Shown here: one piece after another, positions 38,874 through 48,631 of the stretch
Layout: each line of letters begins with the position of its first letter
How positions within the stretch are numbered: position 1 is the stretch's first letter
DNA from: Hondaea fermentalgiana
Taxonomy: Eukaryota > Sar > Bigyra > Thraustochytrida > Thraustochytriidae
Length of the DNA: 64,000 bases
NCBI GenBank assembly: GCA_014084085.1
Contig: NPFB01000104.1
Span: 36,825-100,824 of the forward strand
Direction of reading: 5' to 3'
Program-made: the position numbers and the translations under genes
The notes under the pieces: generated by a model
Databases searched by the model: none
Seen by the model: the letters and a program-made list of their open reading frames with translations, nothing else
What the model was told of the DNA's origin: nothing

Positions 38874-39436
38874 ACCAGATTTACCCGCACCTGATTTGAC
38901 TGCTCGAAGAGGTCAGCATGAATTTATGTAGTTGCACGATCGTCATGTCTGAGATCTCGCTCGCTCATTCGTCCGCTCATCTGGCAGACACGCAAACAGA
39001 CAGACCCTGCTAGGGAGGGACTGGCTGGCCGGCTGGCTGGCTATCCAGCTGGCGGGCGAACGAACTGGCTTGACGAGATCCATCACTTCTTTTTATCCAA
39101 GGCATCTGACTTTTTTTTAAAGCGACATCCCATACAACCTGTTCGCCTTTGCTTGTTCTCAATCCGTTTCTCTTGCTGAGAAAGCCCTTGCATAAAGTGG
39201 AAGGAAGTGATGTGACGGGAAGCGTCTTTGAGTCAAAGTTGCGCATTGGTATCAGCAGGCAACGGAAGATGTCCTGCGCGCATTAACGTCGTGGATGCGT
39301 TTTTTGAGTCCTGTACGACATTTGCGAACTTTCAGCTTCAAAAAATTGCGAAAAATACAGTTGAATACTTTGAGTGCCTTGCATCTACACCGCTCTCTCT
39401 TTTCTTTAAAAGTAGATTCTTGACCTGCGCCTAGGT
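38874..39436. other. Intergenic, convergent genes
   Basis: 563 bp between the His/Gln-rich gene and the DDX52 gene, which end towards each other. It has a few GGCT units near 39,030 and is otherwise unremarkable. No gene was seen. Confidence 0.5.
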
Positions 39437-41242
39437 TTAGGCATCAGACTCCGACTTGTTTGACGCATGGGTTTTAAGGGGACGCTTCTTGTTGTCACGG
39501 CTTGGGCCGTCCTTGGTGGCCATTTTTCGCCGCTTCTTGGCCGAGGGCCGCGACGATATTGCCGCCCGTTTCGGTGCTCGCTGCTGCATCGCCTTGCGCT
39601 CGTTTGAGGAAGGCTTGCGCAGCTTGAGCATCCAATCTGGGACCTCGCAGCCCGACAACCGCATCACATTCGCAATAGGTCGCAAAAACTCAATGTCATC
39701 GTGCGTAAAAAACGTGTACGCTTTGCCAAGCTGATTCGCGCGGCCCGTGCGGCCGATGCGGTGCACATAACTGACAGCAGAAGTAGGAAAATCATAATTG
39801 ACGACGCATCGGACGCCCTTGAAGTCGATGCCGCGGCCCAGAAGCTCCGTGCAAATGAGAATCCAAACCTGACCCGCGCGGAAGCGGCGCACCACATCAT
39901 CTCGCTGCTGCTGCGTCCGGTCCGAGTGGATCGCGTCAATCTTGTAGCCATCGTAGACGAGCTCCTCGAAAAGCTGCTGGGCGCGCTCCTTGGTCTGCAC
40001 AAAAATAAGCGTCGGAGGCGTCAACTCTCCATCCTGGATGAGCTGTTTCAGACCGGTCATTTTCCCGTTTTCTTGCCCTGCAAAAATGAGCTTTTGGTCA
40101 ATTGTGGCGGCGCCAGCGTTCTTCGTGCCCACGACGACCTCAACGGGATCGCGCAACACGCTCTGCGCGAGTTCTTCGATCTGGGGGGGCATAGTGGCGC
40201 TCACCATGACGCGCTGCGTTTCAGGACCGCACGCATTGATAATCTCGTCGACATGTTCCAAGAATCCCATTTCAAAGAGCTTGTCCGCCTCGTCGAGCAC
40301 CAAGTAGTGAACCGTCGACAAGTCGACACGCTTCTCAGCCACCATCGCCGCCAGACGCTCAGGGGTCGTTACGAGCGCGTCGAAGCGCCCCGGCGACTTG
40401 ATGCCCTTGCGCAAAAGCGCTGCGCGTAGACCCTTGATGCCGAGCGCAAGTTTTTCGAACTCGCGCACAATCTGCGCGGCGAGCTCGCGGGTTGGCGCAA
40501 TGATCAATCCCTCTGGCCCACGCACCTTGGTGGGCCGTGTTCGTAGCCGCATTAACATGGGCAACAAGAACGCAGCCGTCTTACCAGAACCGGTGGGCGC
40601 ACAACCTAGCAGATCACGACCCGCGAGAAGGGCCGGTAGCGACTCCATCTGAATCGCCGTTGGTTCGGTATAACGGCTGCGCTCGACATTCTCGCAAATC
40701 GTTTGCGCGCGTTCTCTAAGCGCGGGGCCTGCTGCCGCCGCTCCAGCTTGCAAGCCGGCAACTGAAAAGCTCAACATGGGATCGCGCACATCTGACCCGC
40801 GCACCTTGATGCGCATGCGTTTACGCAGAGCGCGCACCTCGCTCACGGAGAGTTTGTCGGCGTCAGCGTCAGCGTTCGCGTCAACAACAGCCTTTTCGGT
40901 CTCGGCTTCCTCGACGCGATCGTCGTCAGAGTCAGAGTCAGCGTGGGTCTTGGATTTTGTTTTATCCTTGCGCTTTGCCTCGGATTTCTTGCTGGTCTGC
41001 TTTTTTGACGTAGCTGCGGCAGTCTTGGCGGGACCTGCCGCAAAGAAATCGAGGGCGCTCTTGCGCTTGTTGTCGCCATTCTTTGCAGCCCCAGAATTTG
41101 GTTCGTCCTTTGATTTCTCGTTTTCGACACGTGGTCTTTTGCGCATTACGTCCAACGCCAGCGCATTCGCGTTCTTATCGAACTTGAGCCCGCCCACGAG
41201 GCTCGAGAAGACGTCCTCCGTCAGGGACCGGGGTCCGGACAT
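39437..41242 (-). CDS. DEAD-box RNA helicase DDX52/Rok1 (ribosome biogenesis)
   Basis: 601 residues from ATG 41242. All helicase motifs are present: Q motif (TEPTAIQ), I APTGSGKT at about residue 215, Ia APTRELA, Ib TPERL, II DEAD at about 315, III SAT at about 348, IV IFVQT, V ELLGRGIDF and VI HRIGRTGR at about 495. An ALDFF element at about residue 63, before the core, matches the conserved LDFF box of Rok1/DDX52, which separates it from other DEAD-box proteins. Rok1 acts in the nucleolus on small-subunit pre-rRNA. The N-terminal region is Lys/Asp-rich and the C-terminal tail strongly basic (KKRRK, KKRPLK). It is transcribed away from the MalY-like gene across 755 bp. Confidence 0.93.
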   Translation of the reverse strand: MSGPRSLTEDVFSSLVGGLKFDKNANALALDVMRKRPRVENEKSKDEPNSGAAKNGDNKRKSALDFFAAGPAKTAAATSKKQTSKKSEAKRKDKTKSKTHADSDSDDDRVEEAETEKAVVDANADADADKLSVSEVRALRKRMRIKVRGSDVRDPMLSFSVAGLQAGAAAAGPALRERAQTICENVERSRYTEPTAIQMESLPALLAGRDLLGCAPTGSGKTAAFLLPMLMRLRTRPTKVRGPEGLIIAPTRELAAQIVREFEKLALGIKGLRAALLRKGIKSPGRFDALVTTPERLAAMVAEKRVDLSTVHYLVLDEADKLFEMGFLEHVDEIINACGPETQRVMVSATMPPQIEELAQSVLRDPVEVVVGTKNAGAATIDQKLIFAGQENGKMTGLKQLIQDGELTPPTLIFVQTKERAQQLFEELVYDGYKIDAIHSDRTQQQRDDVVRRFRAGQVWILICTELLGRGIDFKGVRCVVNYDFPTSAVSYVHRIGRTGRANQLGKAYTFFTHDDIEFLRPIANVMRLSGCEVPDWMLKLRKPSSNERKAMQQRAPKRAAISSRPSAKKRRKMATKDGPSRDNKKRPLKTHASNKSESDA

Positions 41243-41997
41243 TCTGCCTGTTTTTTAATTCCTTCCTCCTCGGTCGCTCTCCCTCGCCTGCGCTGTCCTG
41301 CGCGGCCTTTGCTCGCGGCTCTCTCCCGGCCACTCTCCCGCGGAGGTGCAGCTCGCCCCGCGTCGCGCGGACTCCCCTCGTCCCAGACGGGCTCGCTGCC
41401 GGCCAAGCCAATCCGGACTGCGCTCGAGTCCGGGTCCTCCGCCTGCCGCCACCACCCACCACCCGCCGAGCTCGAGCCGCGTTCCCGTAGAACGCGCCCT
41501 GCCAGCCAGCCAGCCAGCCAGCCAATCGGCAAAGGTGTGTGCGAAACCCCTTTTCATCGGCCCTTCTCACTGAAAACTGGGAGAACTGTGCCGTCAGCCT
41601 CTGTGGCAACCAGATTAGGCAAAGCGCAGGCGCTTGTGATGCGACCGACTTGAACCAAGCAACAGCAATCAAACCAAACCAAAGCAAAAATTCACAGACT
41701 GAAAAGGACTCGGGGTCGGCAGTGGTGGCAGCCCCAGCAACAGCGCGAAGAAGAGCTTGTAGTGGTGGAGGCCTATTGTATCTTTTTCTCTCCGGCTGGC
41801 AAATTGCCGGGACTGTTCGGGAAACAAACTGACAGCTCGGACGGCCGAGCGAAGGAGAGCTGCGCGACAGTCCGCCAAGCGAGTCGGGGCGAGACGAGGC
41901 GAGGCGACAGAACTTTTGCAGAAAGACCCTCTTCGCAGCCGAGGTGACTGACGAAACGAACGAACGAACGAACGAACGAACGAACGCGGAAACAAGG
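41243..41997. promoter_or_regulatory. Divergent intergenic region, DDX52 / MalY-like lyase
   Basis: Contains both promoters. A GCCA array (41,505-41,524) lies in the middle, and a CGAA array lies directly in front of the lyase start codon. Confidence 0.5.
41951..41986. repeat. (CGAA)n array in the 5' leader of the MalY-like gene
   Basis: Eight to nine CGAA units ending 11 bp before the ATG at 41,998. They are in frame with the gene from a GTG codon, but no ATG lies upstream, so they are read as 5' UTR. Confidence 0.88.
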
Positions 41998-43359
41998 ATG
42001 ATGATGCAGCGCATCGTCGGCCGAAGGACGCGCTCGCTCACGCGCTTGGGACAAGAGAGCGTGCCGCGCGCGGCAAAACGGACGCTTGCAACAAAGGCGT
42101 ACGACTGGGAAGAGACCATCGACCGCAAATTCACGCGCAGCATCAAGTACGATCGGTATGCCGTGGACAGAGATCGTCCCGAGATGCGTTACAAGGATGT
42201 GATTCCCATGTGGGTCGCCGACATGGACTTTCGGGCGCCGGCACCAATGCTCAAAGCGCTGCATGAGCGAATCGATCACGGCATCTTTGGGTACACTGGC
42301 CCTGATTACAAGGTCAAGAATGCCATTTGCGACTACCACGCCCGCGTGCACGGCGTCGAAGGTGTCAAGGCTGAGCATCTTGTGTTTTTGCCCGGCCTTG
42401 TTGTCGGCCTCAATCTCTTGGCCCGCATGGCAGCTAGACGCAACGAGGCCCTCATGACGGCCACACCCGTGTACCCGCCATTTCTTTCTTGCGCCAAAAA
42501 TGCAGAAACGGGAAGCGTGCCAGTCCCGCTCAAATGGCGCGACGACGTGGGGCACTATTCATTTGACTTTGACGCCATGGAGCGTGCTGCCGACGCCAGT
42601 CTCGCTGGCAACCAGCGTGTAGGTGTTTTCGTGCTGTGCAATCCGCACAATCCCATGGGCCATGCCTACACGAGGGAGGAGCTCAAGGCACTCGCAGACT
42701 TTTGCATGCGGCGAGACATTGTTGTCTGCGCGGACGAGATTCACTGCGACCTGGTTCTTGGCGAGCACCGCCATGTGCCATTTGCGAGCGTGCTTTCAGA
42801 AACCCAAGGTCTCGAACGCCATCTCATTGCTTTCCATTCCCCAAGCAAGACCTACAATTTGGCAGGCTACTCGACATCGTACGCCATTATTCCTGGTGAA
42901 GATCTGCGACTTCGATTCAAACGCGAAATGCCTGGCATTACGGCCGACATTACAACACTGGGCTACACGGTTCTCGAAGAGGCTTGCGCTGACCGCGAGG
43001 GCGGTTTTGCAACCTACCGGGGTGAGCTCGTGTCACAAATTGCAAGCAACGTGGACCGTCTGCGTAGCTTTACCGAGACGCACTTGGCACCGTACATCAA
43101 ATTTGAGCACAGCCAAGAGGCGACCTACCTTGCGTGGCTTGATGCCCGCGAGCTTGCAGCGGCGACGCAGGCTCGAAACGTGGCTACATGGATCGAGCGT
43201 GAGGCTGGTGTCGGACTCAATGATGGTGCGCCCTTCGGGGAGGGCAACATGTTTCAGGGCTATGTGCGGATGAATTTGGCTTGCCCGCGCGCAACGCTTG
43301 ACGAAGGTCTTGATCGCCTGGCGCGCGCTGTGGAAAGTGTTCGTGCGAAGCAAGCGTGA
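41998..43359 (+). CDS. PLP-dependent C-S beta-lyase / aminotransferase, MalY/PatB type, with predicted mitochondrial presequence
   Basis: 453 residues from the first of three clustered ATG/ATG codons at 41,998. The first 35 residues are Arg/Ser/Thr-rich and lack acidic residues until EESV, typical of a mitochondrial targeting peptide. The rest is a fold-type I enzyme of the MalY/PatB subgroup: MWVADMDF near residue 70, GYTGPDY, VLCNPHNPMG, CADEIHCDLV (PLP Asp) and SPSKTYNLAG with the Schiff-base Lys at residue 284. The C-terminal domain carries YVRMNLACPR (substrate carboxylate Arg). MalY-type enzymes cleave cystathionine or cysteine conjugates to release thiol or sulfide, pyruvate and ammonia. 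An aminotransferase role is the alternative. It converges with the SUMT gene over only 254 bp. A bacterial-like origin is possible but untested. Confidence 0.87.
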   Translation: MMMQRIVGRRTRSLTRLGQESVPRAAKRTLATKAYDWEETIDRKFTRSIKYDRYAVDRDRPEMRYKDVIPMWVADMDFRAPAPMLKALHERIDHGIFGYTGPDYKVKNAICDYHARVHGVEGVKAEHLVFLPGLVVGLNLLARMAARRNEALMTATPVYPPFLSCAKNAETGSVPVPLKWRDDVGHYSFDFDAMERAADASLAGNQRVGVFVLCNPHNPMGHAYTREELKALADFCMRRDIVVCADEIHCDLVLGEHRHVPFASVLSETQGLERHLIAFHSPSKTYNLAGYSTSYAIIPGEDLRLRFKREMPGITADITTLGYTVLEEACADREGGFATYRGELVSQIASNVDRLRSFTETHLAPYIKFEHSQEATYLAWLDARELAAATQARNVATWIEREAGVGLNDGAPFGEGNMFQGYVRMNLACPRATLDEGLDRLARAVESVRAKQA

Positions 43360-43613
43360 AAAACGGGTCGAACTGACAGTGGTTGCCTTTTATTGTAGAG
43401 AGAGCCACCAAGTATCGCGAACATGCGTTCCAAATGAACTTCTTTTTATAAATTAGAAAAGAAAGATCCTCTATGTGCCCGCGCACACGCACACGCGCGC
43501 GCCCGCACACGAGCACGGTACCTTCACATGCAGTGCCATCTGATTCTTCGTGCTTTGTCAAACAGAGTCGTTCAAGTTTTTCATGATGTGTAGGTCTAGT
43601 ACAAACATTAGAA

Positions 43614-44633
43614 TTAGATGAGAAAACCTGCCGGCATGCCCGGAAAGGCCTCTGCTTTCGTTGTAGTAGGCAACGACTCAGCCTCGTAGCGTACAGCGCC
43701 CGTGCCGGGAATATATGAAGCCTCTGGAAGCGCGTGCGCGGTTCTCCCGATGACAATCGTTGCTGGAGAAATAACAGCGGCCGCTCGACTCAGTGCGGCA
43801 ATGTCCTCGAGCGTGCCCCGAATAACTCGCTGATTTGGCAGAGTGGCCCGCTCGATGACTGCGACAGGGGTCGACGCAGGGTATGCGCATCGGGTGCGTA
43901 GCCTCGTGACGAGGTTTTCCATGCGCGAGACGCCCATGAGGAAGACCGCGGTGCGGCTCTCGTCGAATTGCGGAGGGAGGCGCGGGACGGAGTCATGTTT
44001 TCCATGGCCCGTGGCAATGACCAGCTGATCGGCAACGCCGCGGGTCGTGACGGCCAAGCCTGCGGACAAAGGCGCGGCAAGCGCACTGGAGATGCCGGGA
44101 ATTACCTCGATGGCAAATCCATGTTTTTGAACAACATCAACCTCTTCACCGCCGCGCCCAAAGAGGAAGGGATCGCCACCCTTGAGGCGCACGACATCCT
44201 CGCCGCGCTCGAGTGCCTCGATCATCCATTCGTGCAATTCGTTCTGTGCAAAATTGGCGCAGCCCTTGACCTTGCGCGAGTGCACCACACGACCACGGAT
44301 GAGCTGGACGATGCCTTCGGGTACGAGTTGGTCCACGATGACCACGTCAGCCTCGGCGAGAGCCCTTCGCGCCGCCAAAGTAAGCAGCGCCGGGTCGCCG
44401 GGTCCTGCGCCCACGAGTCTGCATCGCGCCTGAGAACGTCCCGTCGTCCATGCGACTGCCTTGCGTGAGAGCACCGCTCGAGCTCGCAAGGGCCAGCCGC
44501 TCTGCTCGAGTCGCACGCCAATAGCCACGAGCGCCAGCGCCAGCGCCAGCGTCAAAGCTGTCGCGAGGATGCCAGCGCTCCACGATGCCTCGGCGGCCGC
44601 GCCGAGACTCGCGCGGAGTACCACCTCGTGCAT
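43614..44633 (-). CDS. Uroporphyrinogen-III C-methyltransferase (SUMT, siroheme pathway)
   Basis: 339 residues from ATG 44633. Residues about 70-310 form a tetrapyrrole methylase: VGAGPGDPALLTL (SAM-binding loop), DVVIVDQLV, VVRLKGGDPFLFGRGGEE (the family signature), VIPGISSALAAPLSAGLAVTTRG and TAVFLMGVSRM. It transfers two methyl groups to uroporphyrinogen III to make precorrin-2, the first committed step to siroheme, the prosthetic group of assimilatory nitrite and sulfite reductases. No dehydrogenase/ferrochelatase domain (CysG or Met8 type) is fused, so the later steps must be encoded elsewhere. An N-terminal hydrophobic segment (about residues 20-42, Ala/Leu-rich) could be a membrane anchor or part of a targeting peptide, which is unusual for this soluble enzyme. 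It lies 4 kb from the nitrate cluster. Confidence 0.92.
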   Translation of the reverse strand: MHEVVLRASLGAAAEASWSAGILATALTLALALALVAIGVRLEQSGWPLRARAVLSRKAVAWTTGRSQARCRLVGAGPGDPALLTLAARRALAEADVVIVDQLVPEGIVQLIRGRVVHSRKVKGCANFAQNELHEWMIEALERGEDVVRLKGGDPFLFGRGGEEVDVVQKHGFAIEVIPGISSALAAPLSAGLAVTTRGVADQLVIATGHGKHDSVPRLPPQFDESRTAVFLMGVSRMENLVTRLRTRCAYPASTPVAVIERATLPNQRVIRGTLEDIAALSRAAAVISPATIVIGRTAHALPEASYIPGTGAVRYEAESLPTTTKAEAFPGMPAGFLI

Positions 44634-46195
44634 CTCCTCCCGCTGTGTGCGCGAGAACCTCTTCTCCGATTAGGCAGACCGGGCTGGGCTGCCCTTGGGA
44701 CTTGCTTTGCCTTGGTCCTCGCTTTGGCTTTGGCTTACTTTCGCCTTGGCTTTGCCTTCAAGATGGCTTTGCCTAGCCCCTGGGCTTTCTTTGCTGGTTG
44801 GCCACCGTAGAAATGACCTTGCTTTGCCCTGCGCTTGCAATGTGCTTGCAATGCTAAGAAATGTATTGCTCGTACAAAGCACGGCCGCTGGTCTTGCACA
44901 AACAGGAGCCGCTCGGCCTGAGCCTGGTTCGAGGGCCACAGCGGTTTGTGCAGCCGCTCTTCTTCTCGCTCGCCCTCAACCGCGAACGCCGGCCGCCAGG
45001 CAGCGTCGTCGCGGTCGTCGGCGCTGCGTCGCTCTTTCCTCTCTCGCGGTGCTCGCCGTCGCCCACACACGAGCCAGGCCGGGCCGCGTGGCAGGAGTGT
45101 GGCGGCAAGCGCACCGCCCATGTATGTCCCAGCCACAGCCCGCACCTGGGTGCTGCTGCTTGGTTGCTGTTGCTTGCTTTCTTGCCTTTTTTGATCGCTT
45201 GGTTGGCGTCCTGGGCCTTGCTTTCGCCGGCGGTATAGTGACGACAGGGAAGCGCCGAAGGATGGGCGGCGAGGCACGGCTTTGTCCGCGCCGTCTCGGG
45301 GCGCCCGTCCCATCCATCCGACTCGTGGCCCATCGGTCGGTCGGCCGATCGGTCGGTCAGTCGGTCGGTGGCTAGAAACACGCGCCGGGTGTAGCGATCG
45401 TTCGCGACGAGAGCCACACGTGAGGCGTCTCCCGTGGCTTCGATCCATTACGGCCTCACTGCCGCACGCAACGGTAGGGAAATACCCGCCGACAAAACCA
45501 TGGCATGTGACGCCCCTCTGGAAAACAATTTCCGAACTCTGCTGCTGGTGCTCGTGGCGCGTCGTCGACATCATGCATTCTAACTTCCTGCTGACGGTGG
45601 GGAGATATGAAAAATGTTTTGATCATCTGTGGACAGATGTCAGGAGGGAAGCCACGACATCCGCAATGAGTCCCTTGCAACAAAACTCCCGCACAAGCCA
45701 AACAAAGTTCCCACACCATAACTTGTGTGGGTCTGCGCTGTCGCAGAAGTGTGGGCTGTGCGGGGCGAAGCCAGACTCTTCCGTCTCATCATCACAAGCG
45801 GTGTTCGCGTATGTTGTCTGTTCGGGTATGTCTGTCGCCTCGGTCGATGCACAGATAGCAGCACATGCATGGAAGCGGAGTGGCGCACCCAGCAGCAGCA
45901 AGAAGCGACTCAAACCGCGTCGGCGGCCGGGCGCCGCCAGCCCGACCGCATTCTCGCGGACCAGATCTCGCCGGCGAGCAAGGCCCGGCGAGCAAGCCAG
46001 CCCAGCCACCAGCCATCCAATTATCTACCTACCATGGCTGTGGCTACTGGTCGTTCCCTGTCGACGCCGCACATCGCCGCAGTGGCCTCTGCCGACAGGG
46101 ACTCGTGAACGCACACTTTTAGTGTTCGCGTCGTTCGCTCCCTCGCTCCCTCGCCCTTTACTTGTTAAAAAAAAATTAAAGAGAGACACCAGCCA

Positions 46196-46196
<1 letters not shown>

Positions 46197-46240
<44 letters not shown>
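46197..46240. repeat. (GCCA)n array, eleven units
   Basis: Perfect GCCA array, the longest of this type in the window, followed by AAGC-type arrays at 46,360-46,425 and 46,580-46,622. Confidence 0.9.
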
Positions 46241-46241
<1 letters not shown>

Positions 46242-46359
46242 CGAGCTATGGTGACCAGTGGCCAGCTTGCCGGCTTCGCACTGGCCACCGTGAATCACCT
46301 GGCTGGTCGCTAGCGGCGGCAGTGAGGCGAAGCGAGCGCAGGGTGCGCGTGCACTTGGA

Positions 46360-46425
46360 AAACAAGCAAGCACGCAAGCAAGCATAAAAGCAAGCAAGCA
46401 TAAAAGCAAGCAAGCAAGCAATACC
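46360..46425. repeat. AAGC array with CATAAAAG insertions
   Basis: AAGCAAGC blocks separated by CATAAAAGC, repeated twice, giving an irregular higher-order unit of about 20 bases. Confidence 0.75.
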
Positions 46426-46579
46426 TTTCTTTTCAGCAGCTTCTTCTTGCTTCTGCAGCCCCGGGGGCTAAGCAAGCTACAAAGTGCTGCAGGCCAAAAA
46501 TTCTGGTCCGCAGCGGCAATTTTCGCTCATGGCTAGCTTGGCGGGGGCTTTCTCTTGGCTCCGACCCTGACCTCACATC

Positions 46580-46582
46580 CAC

Positions 46583-46620
<38 letters not shown>

Positions 46621-46622
46621 CA
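46580..46622. repeat. (AAGC)n array, about ten units
   Basis: Perfect AAGC tetramers. On the opposite strand they encode the Cys-Leu-Leu-Ala repeats seen in open frames there. Confidence 0.9.
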
Positions 46623-47469
46623 GGCAAGCAACTGCAAGCAAGAGAGCCCTACATCTAGCTGGCGCTGCTCTGCGAAAAGATAAAGACGGAGAGCTTTATC
46701 GGGCTCCTCCTCCATGCGTGCGCCGCGTACCCATTTCCCTCGCGCCCCGTTTCCGCCTACCGCAGCCATTAAACCTCTTTGTCGCGCTGAAATGCCACAC
46801 GCCCTTCTCCCCCCTTCCGGGGCTTGTCCTTCCCTCCGCTGTGTGACGGCTGAGCTGTGCGAGGGGACGTGACGCGCCAGCTTCTTGGCTTTCTCTGCCC
46901 CCGCAAGTGCCCGCTCGACCATCGGTGCGGCGACAGGGCCTGGTGGCCGTACGACCCTGCGGCTGCGGCATGCGCGCGGCGGCGGCGGCGCTGGCGAGGG
47001 TGCTGTGCAGCCGCCACGGCGAGGCGAGGCAAGACGAGGCGAAGCAGAGTCGGCGGCCGTGGCCTCGACGCGCGAGCGGGATTCAAGTGGCCGCGGCCAC
47101 AGTCGAAAGCTGCAGCTTTGGCATACTGCTCGTAGACGCGCAGATCGCAACGCGGGCGAGGTGTGGGGAAAGCCCAGAAAGGCGTCATCCGTCGCCCGAG
47201 GAGGTTCAGGGCGGGCACGAGCAGCGCGGCGTGCGAGCCGGCGACGCCCGGACGCACTCGTGCGTGCGCAGAGGAAGCGCGCGAGACAGAGGTGCGCGAG
47301 CCAGGCGACAGGCCAACGCCGAGCACGTAGGAACGCAGCACAATCAAGCGAGCTGCAACCCCGCCTGCGTCGCCGAGGTCGAGCGACGGCCCGAGGTCGC
47401 GACATCATCACGAGGTTGTTTGTTGCGCAGGAAGAAGAGGTGCAATGCCACGCTCGCTTGAAATCCACT

Positions 47470-47508
47470 GCATTGCATTGCATTTGCATTGCACTGCATT
47501 GCATTGTT
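47470..47508. repeat. GCATT / GCACT pentanucleotide array
   Basis: Seven to eight GCATT units with GCACT variants. A diverged relative (GCAAT) is at 54,255-54,340. Confidence 0.85.
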
Positions 47509-47917
47509 GTTGCGAAGCAGCGTATTGTTGCGACGAAAACACGCAGCGTCTCCCGGCGCGTGTCGACACCTTCGGCTCGTTGCCAGTGTTGGCCAACCCC
47601 CCGCGCCAACGGCGGCGAGGGCCTGGTGTGGCTGGCGACGCGGTCGGCGAGCCTGTCCTGCCCGGCGCAATGCAAGCAATGCGGAGAGATAGGATGACGA
47701 GAAGAGGGGAAGGGGGGCTTGGGGACACGCAGCCTCGGCCCCAGGCTCGCTGGGTGCGCAATGCGCAGTGCAGCGCTCACCCGAAAAAGGCTCAGGCCGG
47801 GACAGCGCTCTTCTCCAGCTCCCTTCTCCGCGCTGGTCGGCCCGAGCACCTGCGGTAGTCGAGGAAGGTACAAATCAATCTGGGACTGCCCGGGGGTCGA
47901 GTTTCCAAAAAGCCTGT

Positions 47918-47960
47918 CGAGTCGAATCGAGCCGAGTCAGGCCGAGTCGAGTCGGATCGA
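47918..47960. repeat. (GTCGA)n pentanucleotide array
   Basis: Third GAGTC-type array in the window, with ATCGA, GCCGA and GTCAG variants. Confidence 0.85.
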
Positions 47961-48631
47961 CGCGTGGGGGCGCGCTGGCAGCGGTGCAGCTCGCGCCGTC
48001 GAGCGGCGTTGGCTCTGCACCCGCGAAGTGGGTAGAGCTTACGTGATCTTCTCTCACACGCGTGCGATCGCCAGCGACTTTGCATTGTCCGCAGAGCCAT
48101 GGGAAGGCAGCGAGCGCGCGGACCATTTGTTTGGGTGGGCTCGGCAGGCATCGGCAGCGGAGCCTGCGCGGCGACCCGCAGCCAGCTCCTCTGCTGGCCC
48201 GCAGCCGGCAAAGTCCTGCTCGCGATGAGTCGCATGGAGAGGCGGCAAAGCGAGCGCGTTCGTCCATTCGTTTGTTTCCTCTCTCTCGCCCTCACTCTGG
48301 CTCTCTCTCTCTATCTATCTATCTGTCTCCGTGCAGCCCCAAACAAACACTTACACACGACCGCTTGAAGTGCAAGGGGGAGTCGCCTGCATCGTCTTTC
48401 TTTGCGCTCGTGCCAGAATAGTAGAAAGGATTGAATAACTGCCAGCCATACCCTGGTCTGCCTTGCCTTCCCTTGCTTGGGTTTCCGTCGCGCCGCCCAA
48501 GAAGACTGTTTCGAGCAAAGAAAGCGAGCGCAGCACAAACTAGGGCAAGCAAACCTGTAAAGCAAAACTTCGTCAATCAAACCAAAGCTAAACAAGCAAG
48601 ACAAGCAAGTAGAGCAAGAAAGTAAACAAGG

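Larger units (their letters stand above)
44634..48631. other. 4 kb intergenic desert between SUMT and NRT2; no supported gene
   Basis: Holds GTCG, GCCA, AAGC, GCATT, GTCGA and CT/CTAT arrays. Long frames on both strands (up to about 440 codons) are low-complexity Arg/Ala/Ser translations in several overlapping phases. The right 300 bp should be the NRT2 promoter; it includes a (TATC)n run near 48,312 and an AAGCAAG-rich stretch just before the start codon. Confidence 0.5.

Noticed and set aside
46533..47873. 446-codon minus-strand frame
   Set aside because: Crosses AAGC and GCATT arrays with Arg/Ala/Ser-rich translation and starts at a non-ATG codon. Typical desert artefact.
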